This document shows, piece after piece, positions 13,901 to 27,300 of a stretch of 64,000 bases of DNA. The stretch is from Neodiprion pinetum (Eukaryota; Arthropoda; Insecta; Hymenoptera; Diprionidae), in assembly GCF_021155775.2 (NCBI RefSeq), contig NC_060237.1, forward strand, positions 7,859,332-7,923,331, given 5' to 3'. Both the position numbers and the translations under genes were made by a program. Position 1 is the stretch's first letter, and each line of letters opens with the position of its first letter. The notes under the pieces are model-generated. The model did not search any database. It saw only the letters and a list, made by a program, of their open reading frames with translations, and was not told where the DNA came from.

Positions 13901-16900
13901 CTACTCGTGCAAGTTGTCGCAAATCGTACAAACTGCATCTGCATACGCCGTGAATGTCGAGTGAACCGACGTCTTTTCGAACTCGTGAACATACAAAACC
14001 CGTCCTTATAATGCAGTCATTATCCGTCCTGACGACCGCCTACGGGATTGAATACTTTGCGAGGAAAATACGTTGGCGTGTATGCAGAAATGGAGTCAAT
14101 GTGGCTTATACTTTCCGTGTATGGAAATGCTTTTTTAATTGTCGTGTTTGTGGTTTGATGGTGAAGAGGGAGGGCTCGTTACACTCTCGACAAAATTAAA
14201 CTCAATTTGGAATACTGCGAATCCCTTGAAATTTGGCCGGACCTTGGAACGACGAACTGATATTCTTTTTCCAATGTACCAGTTGGGAATTTTCCATCCG
14301 AGGAAAAGCTGTTATATGATCAGCAGCCTGTAATTGGATCATCGGTATAATATTTCGTATTAAAGGCAGAGCGCGAACGGTGTAATTAGTAGAGCAACAG
14401 CAATTAATTGGGGGCGCCTAAGCCTTCCTCCATGAAAAGCCCGGCTCTTAATCGGCTTGACATTGAAATTGGGCGAGGACGCTGATTCAGTGACCGAAAT
14501 TCGCCGATCTGTTTAATTAACGTGCCGCGCACGCGAGCCTATTGGATCAATTTAAAACCTGAGTACTATGAGCCTGGCCGTGATATAAGCATATAGGTGG
14601 GTCGGAAGGGAGAGGGACGGGAGATCAAGAGAGAAAAAGAGCGAGAGAGAAAAAGGGAAAATTCAAATCGCCTTTCAACTCGGGGCGCAGCTTTGGACGT
14701 TGTAATCTCTTCACGTGGCTTTGACAGGCATTTCATAGCTCTCGCTCTATTTTTCATTGTGATCGTATATTAATATGCATATCTACGGTACTCGAGGGGA
14801 GGAAATCGGAAAACAGTGTGACGCACGAGGCCAATCTTCGGATGCCGTAGGTCGCAGCTGACGTTCTATCACGACTAGACTCTATACTCGGGAGTGTTTT
14901 TTAAGTAACAAACTTGGATTTGTTGGAAATAATCATGTTCAAATCATTGTCGAAATTCGGATCGATGGATAATGAGATTGTTCGAGATTTTGAATTCTTC
15001 AAATTTGAAACAATCCATCATTTTTTTTCCTTCGACACAACTAATTTTATTCGGAAACTCGAACTTTCGAAACGATTGATTTGCGAATTGAATTTTACGA
15101 AACTTTGCAGCGGTTGGCTTTGCGTTTTTTTTTTCGAAATTTCAATGCTCTCGACTTAACTTTTCATCTACTGATTGAATTTTGATATGAATTTTATGTG
15201 TGAAATTTGACTTTTTGAATTTTGATTTGTTGAATTCTTAATCGTATGGAATTTTGGAACCCAAGTTTCCAGAGTTGCTATTTTTCACAATGAATCCAGA
15301 GTTACTATAGTTTTCACCCGTTTCGAGTAGGTCGCGAACTTCCTGCCGAGATTGCAGGCTCGTTAAAAACTGCATCTACCACAGTTTTCTGGTTCACGAA
15401 ATCCGGCTTATGCAGATACCCGGATAGTTGGCTCTGCTAAATATCGTGTGATATGTATCACACTTATTCCAGACTTAATCAGCGCTGGCATTATCATAAC
15501 GCGGATGACAAATAAACTGGCCACGTAAACAGATTTTCGAAATTGCTGGAAATGAAAAATCTAACCCTGTCAGAGCCGAGATGAAACCCTGCGTTTTTCA
15601 ATGCCGGAAACTTAACGCGGTCTAAAATAGATCGAGCGAGATAAGGCAGAATCGACTCGCTGAAATATCGAGGAAAAGATATCCTCAATATTCATTCTAA
15701 AATACTTCAGACTATATCCTCGGACAGCTTTGCGGATCTCTGGGTTTCACTTCTGCTTTCGCATCGGCTAAACTAATCCTCCTCCCTTTTCGCATAATTT
15801 TTTTTTAACCCTGCACGAATATCTGATTTCTGCCAGTCGATGCTTGATCGAAGAGATGAAATCGGGACGCTATGAAAGCTGGTTTCCGAACAATTTTTCT
15901 TACCGCATTATATAGAAGCTCGCGAAAAGAAAGTGGTACGAGTCAAGAGGGTGGATGGAATTAAATCCGGTCCTCGAGATTTATCGGCGGCAAACGTCGG
16001 CCGGAAAGTAGTGCGGCTGGATTAGTAACTAATTATTAACGGCTTATAGCGTCGGAGATTAGCTAATAACTTCGGGCCACCGGAAGGCGAAGGAAACAGG
16101 GTCTCCATTAGCAGCGAGGTGAGGGCTGAAGAATTAGAGATACATGGAACGACCGACGACCGGCCTCCACGTCCTGTTCGCTTCGCGTTAAACCTTTGCT
16201 GCCGCTGCACACACCTCGACAAAATCCATTACCGCAAGAGAAAACTGGTTTAGTAACCACACTTTTAGATCCGAAGTGGAAACTTGGCGCCGCTATAAAC
16301 ATACGCGACCGATTCCGAGTTTAGAAATTGTGCAACGCGAATCTTGCCTAACCGCGCGTTTAGTGCTTTTGGCACCTGCCGCTGGATCTGCTCTTCGATT
16401 CTCTGATATTTTCTTCATCTTTGATCTTATTTCCGGCTAGCTTTGTCCTCTGTAGCCTTTTCCTCCTTCTTCTTCGCGTTATCTCGTCTTATATAACGTG
16501 TGGATTATATTACTCGAGTGAAGAATCTCTTGGGAGTAAATACGCATCGCTTGTTTTACGACCAACGATGCGCCGCTGCACTTATCAAACCGACTTGGAT
16601 GTAATTAATTTCTATTTTTAAACCCGCAATTAATCACTCGATCGAATCTCGCTTAAAACTAGATCGCGTGTTTAATGAGTCGAATTTATTAATCTGTTAT
16701 AACCCAGCCTTGTACTCTCTGCAAAGACCGACTTATTAATACGTTTTGAGAAACTCTTCTTATCGTTGGTCCATTTTTAAAAACTAAATCTCAGCAAAAA
16801 TTCCTTCGTTCAAAAATTCTACCCAAAAGGAAGTACGGAAGGAGTAAAAAAAAACTTTTCTCGACAAAAGAGCAACGCGGCGCCGGGGGACGGTATATTT

Positions 16901-19900
16901 GATATTCGGATGAATAATTTCTCAGCTTTCATCCGCACAGCTTCGTTCCACGTTATACGTGTACAGTGTACCGAGAATAGTGAAGCGGCGGAATAGTCGG
17001 ATGCTTGCACGACGTCGCTAAATGGCAGTAGTTTGATTAAACTAATTCAAAGTAGGTACGAAGCTGAGAGAAGGTTGGCGTGCTGCTGCAGAGAGGAGAT
17101 GAAATTCTCACCGTCGTCGGAGATTTCATATCCTCCCGTCATGCACTCACCGACCTAAACCTACCTGTAATGCGTACAAAGGTGACGTCCGTACGTCCGC
17201 AACTGCAGATTTCTGGATCTACGCGCTAGATCCATACAACGGGATGAAATTTCGGAAAACTTGTAATTGCAGAAATTTCTCAGACGTAACGGAACTGTTT
17301 ACGCGTCACTACGAATTGTAAGTCGCGTGAACCGTTCGACGGATTTGTAGAATTTCGACTCTCTTCCGAATAACGTCGCGGAATATGCCGAGGATGGCAA
17401 ATTTCCGTCCTGACGAACCGCGTACCGCGGATTTAACGAGCGCACTGCGACGGAAGGTATCATTTCCGCTTCCCCGCGCCCCGTTAATGCATCATACATA
17501 CACATACCATCGTGTTCCATTCCACATACGTTACGGCCAATAGGCAGGTATAAACGACGCGACTGCGGACGCTCCGCAATCCACATTGTCTTCCTCTAAT
17601 GGCCTGTCAGGAGATACCCGAGTGCACCTAACTGCCGCTGCATCCATTACTAGCCTCGACTAGAGATCGCGAGTGGAATGTCTGCATCCGCGTATAGATC
17701 GGGCAGGTATGCCAGGCCATGTACCGGCAATTTGTTCGAGGGTTTCCTGCTACCGTTACGTAACTTCCGACCCGGCAAACTGCTGTTGACGCTCGACTGT
17801 TCCACAGATTTGAGCAAATTTCAACCTCAAACAGGCCAATATACGCCTCGAATTGTAGACGCGCGTCGCATTAATGTCTCTTATTAATAACAGGTTGTAT
17901 ATAATACCTGATACTACGCGTGCGGTGGAGTTTAATTTGACGCGACTTGCAAGCTCGTCGTTCCGAATACCGCGAAGAAGCCAGGGGCTGTTTTATAACC
18001 AACATTTGAGTTCTATACTCGACTTGACTCGAGCTTATCGCTATTAGACTTTATGGAACTGTTATATACGCTATTGAAAATTGTTCCAAGTACTTCATCA
18101 CTCATTATTATTACCCTCCGAATCCTCAGACTTAGGCGCAGAAGCCGTGACGTAATTCGTGCGGTTGAACCCGTTTGCTCCGCAACGTTGCGTGGGTGGA
18201 ACTACCGTCTAGACAGACTAGAAATATCTCGCTCCTATTCGACGAAATATCTTTTATTGTGATGTGTGCGTAAAGTTTGGAAAGTTCGAATCTAAGAAAT
18301 GGGCGTTCTGAATTCTGAGACGCAGATTTAGCGGCTGCAATATTTTCAGCTTTTTTTACACTTGACTAACGCGACCGAGTTCGTCCAGTTATAATCGCTT
18401 ATTCATAGGTCTCTGTACGGACATTGCATCGAGGATAAAAAAATTGTATCCTTGTTGAAGGCAAAAAGGACATCGCGTAATTGATTTCTTAAAAATTGCC
18501 GGCACACGTCGCGGCGTTTTTCTCCCTTTACACCTAAAAACGGTCGAACTCTACCAGTTTTCCCGCAGGTATAATATACGACGGTCGGGAAGTTGATGGT
18601 CCTCGATTTTCATCAATTAAGACTCCCGCCTCGCGTGGCGATCGAGCTAATCCGGCGATCTCGGGACTTAGGCGGATCAGAGAACCGTTCTCGACTGTTC
18701 ATTTTTTTGTCTTCGCCTTTCCCATTCGGCGCAGAACTTTTTCCACCGACAAGTCGAACTTCCCTGATTCACGGTCGGGTGTGTTTCATTTGTCGCCAAA
18801 CGTTGTTGAAATGTCGGGAAAATTTTTTTCGACACACATTTTTGCGAATCACTGCTCAGCGCGGAACCAGCATAAATTCACATGGTATTATCCTCCTCGT
18901 TTTCGCGACAACCCGACGTGTGTTTATATGTAAATACATTCCGTGGTTAGTTTGTTGTTATTTTACAACAGCTTCATGCCGCGGCTCGTGTTCGGCGGAC
19001 CTCGAGGATCGTCGGATAGATATTGGCACCCGACCCGCAACAGTGCAGATATAATAATAAACGCGGAAATTGCCCGGCGATCCTCCCTTTGCTAATTTCA
19101 TCAATTCGGGGTCAATTAATCCCCGCCGCGTGTCGCGAGCTCCTGCTTTTATTTTTATTTCAAAGATACCGGTTTAATGGGGGGGGATTGAATTAAAAAA
19201 AAAAAAAATTAAAAAACCGGATTTCTAAAAGTTCCCGGCCTGTCCGAGAATTGTTATAAAAATCCTTACTCATACGACAGTCAGATAAATTCAAAAACTC
19301 GAGGGGCTTTCAAATTATTGGATTTCCGCTCATCGGTGACTCACGTTTTCCCCGCAACGTGAAACGTTAATCCAATCATAATTCGCCCTCAGCTGGAGCT
19401 GACTTTCCAAAGAGATAATTGTCAAAATCTCGAATATACGTTATACGAGTCTGGAAAGTGTTGAACGATTCTATTTTTGATACAATGTTGTAGAGAAAAA
19501 GGAATTGATTTATTTGAAATTCAATTTTTCCTTCATTCGTTGACAAGAATTGTATTAACGTAGGTTGAAAAAAATCAGAAACAAAATGCTTGGGAGGAGT
19601 AGAAAAATTATACTCGTTCCATACATACAGGAAGAGGATTAGCCGTGAACAGGGAGAAAGTTGTAATTTATTCAGCGAGCTATCCGCTCGAATTCCCGTA
19701 ACAATTTGTATCGAATTCCCCGAGGGGGGTGTGAAAATTTATATGCATACATGTATACATGTATATAAACATAGATATAGATATACATATGTAATATGTA
19801 TGTATAAATGAAATTCAATAATCATCTTTTATTTACTGCTTCGGGGAAGGGGACGATTTTAATTCGATTTTATACCTACGAGACAGTTGAATGATATTAT

Positions 19901-21309
19901 TATAAAACGGAAACTTGACTGAACTAGTAGCATAATGAATAAATTGAAAAGGAAGATGGTCCTAAAAATTTTTCCCCCGATCCTTTCGCGCCTTAATTTG
20001 ACAAATTGATTTAATTTTTGCTAGATGAATTACGAAACGCGACGCGGCGACGTTTCGCGCTTCATCGTTTATTCAGTAAACGATCTTCGTTACTCTCTGC
20101 GCCTTGATGCAGGCCATCTAACTGTTTGCATTTAATACCGACTAGCAAGTACGAGACGAGGTTGCGAGATGTTTGAGGAAAAAAAATGGAGTAATCTGCA
20201 GCAGGTTCTATGCGGTGTCGAGGAGAATTATTTACTGTTAAATTATACCTAGAAAACAGCGTGGCTCGGTGAAATTCGTTTGGTAATCAGAAGGCGTTTC
20301 TCGTCTCGTACGTGACTCGCCTGTCAAACTTACTCGCCCCTGTGCGGAAGAACACCGGAAAGCCTCGATAATACGTACTAAGGACGAAACAAGGAAACGG
20401 TAAACACCGCGGCGAGTCCGAGTGACGGCCGAGTCGTTAGTCTTATTTCTAATCGCGCGTCGGTCCGTCGGAATTAATTGTTCCGGTCTCGAGCTCAACA
20501 TACGGGATAAATCGGTTACACCCTCCCTCCCTCCCTCCTTCCTTCCTTACCTCCATCTACGTCTACATCTCCATCTACATCTGCACCTATATCCATCCGT
20601 ACGCCTAACCGACTACGTACACCGCAGCCTTTGACCTCGACGCTCCCTTTCGCGGGGAAAAAACGATCCTCTTGCCACCCCGGAAGCGCCGGATCGTTAA
20701 GGACTCACCGAGATCGAGAAACATCCCTTTCAAGGTACGCGAACTGCTCGGTTGGTTCGTCGGATGGTTGTCTAGTCGTTAACCGCACCGGTTCCCGGCA
20801 AACAACCGACCATTAATTCACCCGAACCTAGGTGGAAAAAAAAAAGCGACAGCTTCTCCCTGCTGTCGATTAACCCCAACTCAACTCGGCCTTTTTAAAT
20901 TTGCAGTCCTTGCTCGACGAAGCTCGGCGATAATTTTCACGACGTGTGTACGTGTGAAAACCGAGCAGACTCCCCGAATAGCGATAACATTTGTCTCTCA
21001 CGATACTTTTATTCGTTCGATGTACGAATCGCACGCGGATACTCTGACCCTTGTTTCAACCGTATACGTGGAGTTTATTCGTTTTTTAAACGCTTTAATC
21101 AGGTCTGATCTCGCGTTGTTATATATCTGGTCGGAAGCGGCCTCGTCTTAATCGAATTCGGATTATCACTTGGACTGGTTTTCGTCCATGTAATCCGGGA
21201 AGTAATTACATTACCTTCTTGAATTCATAGCCCGAGGCTTTTACAAGTTTGTTTAGCTCTCGGGGTGCTCCTGCGGGTATAAACCGGGTATTTTGGGGTG
21301 TCTTGATCC

Positions 21310-21354
<45 letters not shown>

Positions 21355-24300
21355 GTAAGTCTTCTCAAGTCTGAGAACGAAGCGTCATCCAAAAATTATT
21401 ACCTCAACCCAACTTCTGTTCTCTGTCGCTGTCGTATATATCTATATTATACCTTTTAGGCTTTAGAGCCTGCAATTATCACGGATACAAGCTGCGATAA
21501 TTCGGTCAGCTTTACACACTCTTCTCGAAAAGCATGATATATATTTGATACCGTTCGACACAGATAGTCCGATGCGACTGCGAATTACGGTGGGATTCGA
21601 GGGGCGAAAAGAAAAAATGGTTCTTCGGTAAATCCTCGTCGTGTTTGCAATCTTTGTTATTTCCCTTGCTCCGTTTTTCTCTCCGGTCCACCGTATTTTC
21701 TTCTATTTCTACGTTTTCTTCTTCTTTTTTTTCTTCTTTGCAGAGTTCTATCGGAATTTACGATTTGCACGAAATTTACCATGAAACCGAAATAGTAGGG
21801 TAGGGTCCTTCCTCTTTTTGATACCGGACTCTTTTCGATCTTCAATCTTTCTTTGTATATTCGCAATAAAAGTTCCACCCTCAACTTTCATCTTCAAGTT
21901 ACACGTATACGTACATATATGGTATACACGTATATAGGTTTTAGCATGGCTCAAACCCTGCCGCGAATCAAGTCAAATATATACCAAACATAGCCGAGGT
22001 GTGTGTCTAACTCTGCGAAAACTCGATTTTTTGCCAGATACAAAAGACGATGATAACTAATATTTTCTTATTAATGTTTGACGCGTTGTCAATACATCCT
22101 TGGCGACGATCTATTTCCAAAAATTCAACAAGAATACAACGTACGAATTATATGTGAAGTGAATCAAATGAGAACTTGCGAAGAGGTCGACGTATAAAAT
22201 CTCGGTTCGAAAATCCGGTTGTGAATAGGTTGAATATAAGAGACGCGATAGACATGAGCGAATGCATAAAAGTCAGGATTCTAGAAGAGCCGAGTCCTTC
22301 TTCTAGGTAATACTACGTCACATAAATTCTCCGTAATATAATCTGCGCTGAAAAATTCATTCGCGGATGCGTACACGTCTCATACACACGCACGCACGCA
22401 CACATGTATAATTCTTGTTATATACACCTATATGTACGTATGTATAAGTGTCGGGATCAATTCGTTCGCCGTCTACCGTTCATAAAGCACAAACGAAATT
22501 TATCACATTATACTCCTGCTAATATTCATTTTACCCTCCCCCCATCCCCCATCCCCCATCCAGTTATTAAAAACCCCACCGAGGAATAAATTTCAGCTGG
22601 AAGATGCAGATGGTACCCTAACTCCAATTTCAACCTCTGTTTTCTCCCACCCCTCGCGATCACTTAGACCTTCGAGGGGTTTCTGCGGGGCTCGTGCTTG
22701 TGCTTGCGCTTGCGGTTGTACTTTACAGTGCCAGAGGCCGCCGCATGTGCTCTGTTACGAAATTTCCACCCCACTGATCGTTATCTTAAATCACAGAATG
22801 TACCGGTTCGCCCGTATACTTCGCTCGAAAGGAATCGCTAATTGCAACATCCGCGCAGTTTGGTAAAAAAAAAAAAAAAAGAAAGAAAGAAAGAAAAAAA
22901 GTATAAGGAATCCGACTTTGGAACATTAATGAAGGGACCTTGTATCAAGGCACCGCGAATCGCGGAAATCGCTACAACTGCCGCAAGGCATTTTTTGCGG
23001 ACGCGAAAGCTTCCGGCTAAACGCACACGGAATGGGCATACACCTGCGGTGCATGTGTATATAAGGAGTCGGTACGTGGCATATAGTGCATCTACACCGG
23101 TCTGCAGTTTCTCCCCTTATTTTCCTTCGCGATGCTCCAGATCCGTTGTTTTACCCGAACTACAATCCAGCCAGACAGATTTTATTACCTACCTTGAACT
23201 ATTTCAGGTCGAAGGTAGCAGGGTACAATACGCTGTTTCAGCGCAGTGCAGCCATCATGGGTAGAATAGCAAATATTTAATCGGAATTCAGGTGAAAGCG
23301 CAGAGCGGAAGTGTAATATTAAGTAACGTTACCGAATGCAATTTATTGCTAGGAAAAAAGAAAATTGACGACAAAATCGAGTTAAATTTCAGAAACTTTT
23401 GAATTTGTAGACATGGTATATTAGGGACGTTGTACGATTGTAAATCAATACATTTTCGGTGATTTTAACACTTCTGGTTACTTTCGAGAAGGTGCAAAAA
23501 GCTATAATGAGACTAAAATTATCGAAAAGAGCTTCGGTATAACGATTTTTCATTTGGAACCGCTTTGAATATGCAGTGAAAAATTTAGCAGGACTCGTTT
23601 GACTTGACTCCAACGGTGCAGGCTTATATTTTTGTTGAAAATCTGTTTCTTATTTTCTCTTTATATAAGTCAGTTCATTATTCGTCAGAATTAATATCAA
23701 TGCGATCCGAAAAAATGAAACGTTCAAAGATACCGTTTGGTGACTGAAGATCGTTGGATGTCGCGCCGTCGCGGCGCGCGGCGTCGTAATTTCTCGAGAT
23801 CGCCGAGCTCTATCGGCTCGTGGCAGCACTGCTGCTTGATTTTTCGCGAACGAGTGAGCAGACGCGCGCGCGAATTTGGAGCAGTCGTCGGAACGACGCG
23901 CTTCGGAGAACACGTTCGCGACAAGGCCTAAGGCCGATACACATCCCACATTGTGTATGGTCGAAGCTTCTTCGATTCGAAGTTACTACGGATTGAAGAA
24001 GCTTCGACCATACAGATACCAAGGCGATGAAAAAAATTGTTGCGGTAGGATTGTAGAGAATCATTTTCATCAGTTTTAAGGCGATTCATTCTAGATGAAA
24101 AATCGTTACCCGAACTCTCGTTTATAATTTCGTTTCATTTTCATCTTCTTTTCTGTATTCTAATCGCAAGAGAGTTACCAAAACCTCTGAATGTAATAAT
24201 TTGATGTGAACTCAACGAGCGACCGTTTCTTAGAATGTATTAAAATGATGGATTTTCAACCGACAAATTTTCATTGAACGTTAATACAACTCTCGAGCTT

Positions 24301-27300
24301 ATCTTTATTTCCGGAAATTCACGGTCCCTGAAAACATAGTTGGAGTAAATTGAGGTGGAACTTACTTGGCTCCAATTGCAGGCGGTTGACGTCACGAGTT
24401 AAAAGTTAACCGCGTTCCGTAGGCGGTTGTACAAGGGTCGACCTGGTGGAATATAATTCGAGGCTTTAAACCTACATCCGTTAGTTCACCCATCAATGTA
24501 ATAGCCAGGTTCTCTATCCGATGCAGCAGGCTTAGGTACTCCACTGTTGTTCTCCGTGATCGTTTACGACGATTTGACGTCCGTCGTAACGGCCTCGGTT
24601 TACGACAAACCGTAGGTATCGCGTTTGGCCCCCTTTTACTCCCAGACTGCATTGCCTTACATCCCCCGTTCGCCTATCGCCCATTTCTCTCATCCTTTCA
24701 CCGCCCCGCGCTCTCCCCGCGCGACATTCAAATTTTACTACAGCCAAAGGATCCTGTACCCCCTAATTTCAAAGATCTCATAAACGGCACGCACCTTATA
24801 CGATCTGCAGGTTTACACATTTTCCGATACCTCAAAGTCGATTTTCATTTCAATGACAACACAAAGCACGCGCGGAGAAAGGATTTTTCGACTTTACCAA
24901 ACAGCCGTTTCGTTCGGGAAAAAAATGGTTTAAACAACAACTGTTGCGATATCGATGGTATAAACCACATCTACTTTGATTAACTGAACATTTATTCAAT
25001 TCAATACATTTTCAATATCTAATTTTACTTGGTGCAAAATAGATTGAATTTCGATTGAAAAATTCCGTTTCCTAATACTTCAAGATACCGTTGAAGATGG
25101 TTCGGTTTTTCTATTCCAACGGGTCCTTAGTTTCCCTGGATTCCCTTTTTTTACGCGTAAGAAGGATGGAGATTCCGTACCTCCGGTATAATAATTCGTC
25201 AGAGTTCATATCGCTTGAGAAGTGGGACAACCGCTCCATCTAATAACGTCTTAATAGTCAAAGCAGTAAAGTAGCAACCGTGAAAACTTCATTTCCGCTC
25301 TTATCGTCCGATGCGACGACTCTTACACCGCCAACTTTTCGCCACGGACTGAGAAATCGTCGTACCTAAATCCCACGCGTCGTTACTTTTCCATGCGACT
25401 CTGCGTATTATCCAGAGACACCGTATATATAAATGACGAAAGTTTTTGAACCGCTATTTATAGTTTCGACTTTCGGCTGAACGTGTAAAGCGGGAACGCC
25501 GTAACCTTCAGCAAACAGATTAAGACTGAAGAATGTAACGAAATTGGCAATATTGGGGCACACGTAATAGTTCCGAAACTACAATCGGTCAGAACTTTAT
25601 CGCCTGTTAAATTATTCAACAATTCCACCATGTTATATCCTCAATCGCGTGTCAACTCAGTCCGTAAAAAGAAACTTGTTTGGAAACTTTTTCCTATACA
25701 GTTACGTTAATATTTTTTCTTGCCTTTTTTCCCGTACTTACATTATTACACCCAACCGAAACATATTAGTAGACTCGTTCGGAAAATGTTACAGCCTGTA
25801 ATGTGACGTGGCTATATACTGTATCGCCTCAGATCGGTCACTTGGTTTTGTATGAATAAAAAATAAGAGAGGAAAACGAAGAAGGAAACGTCACGGTAAA
25901 AGTTTTACCACGTCTGCTTATTGCGAGTTTAGATAATGCAATCTATTTTTATGAGAAATCAATTCACCACCACTCGTGCGGACGAGGCACCCGTTTGTAT
26001 GTTCAACATGGCTCGTGTATCCACATGTGTACGTATGTATGTACCTACACCACGTATCGAAACACAGAGAAAAAGCTCCGCTTCGCGCTTCGCTTCAGTC
26101 CGAGGCTCGTACATTTTTTCTTCTAAATTTACCAGTGACCTTTTTATCCCTCGGCTATTCTTATTATTGAATGAGAAAGCGACTCTCTCTCACTCTCTCT
26201 CTCTCTCTCCCCTTCTCTTTACAATCCATGCCTCTGTTCCTCTTCGTTGTCGATGAGCTGCCTCGCCCGATGTGCACGTATGGAGCTGGAACAACGGAGT
26301 TTGGCACGTGCTTTGCCTACCCTGTGAATCGGCGACATTTTCCCCCCCACCATTCCCTGTTTCGAATATTTTCACGAGCCACCCGAGGCATCTGGATCAC
26401 TCGGGAAAGTGCGTGCGAGCTTTTTTCGAGTATCCTCTCTGTACGTAATTTTCAAACCCTTTGAAAATTCCGTGCCGATATCAGCCCCCGTGTCTGAGCT
26501 TTTGAGTAAAACGAGGATGAAAACGAATTCCTGTTGGATATTGCTACTGCACGCGATTGTTTTGCACACTCCACTTTCGGATGCCGACGTTGGAATGATA
26601 GGGAAAGGTATGATAAGATTCGAAAATTGAAACCTGAGTCGAGCTATTTTGATTTTAATTGCGGAATTTAATTGCAGGCATCAAACGTTGAATATACGCT
26701 ACTCCAAATTATTTCTCATGCCGATCACATTGTTGTAACATTTTTTATAATGCAAAAATCATACCGTTCGACCAAAGTTTTGACGGTTGAGGAATCATTT
26801 CGATTCACGAATACCTAAAAGCTGATTCTTCACGAATTAATTATCTGTCAATAAATTATTCTGAACATTGATACGTCGGTTTTTATTGAAACAAAGATTT
26901 ATTCGTTGTCACGAGGTGCAATTGACGCAGCAAAAGGTGAAAAGATAATTCGCTTTGTAGGATTTTTATAAAAAGAATTCATTTAGATCGTAAGAATAAT
27001 CATTTTTTGGTATAAAAAACAAAAGATAACAACATTTGGATGAAATTTAACAATGCCTTTACATTTTCTCCGCTCAAACCTTGGGGAAAAATTAAGGAAA
27101 AGTTCATCGGTCGTGCTAATATTGAGTGATAAGTTTTATTCCCGGAAGAGTTGAAATGGGTTCGATACATCGGCACGACAATTGTCAAGGGTAAGGTCAA
27201 GGCCACTTGGCGTTTCTCGCACCTGCCCTTCGATAATACCATATACCGGAATATTTCCGTGGAGTACTCAAGGCTCAACAACCACGACGAATCGATTTCT

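Noticed and set aside
23755..23935. CpG-rich patch with open frames on both strands
   Set aside because: All frames read as Arg/Ser-rich low-complexity from CG repeats; no splice sites or family match.
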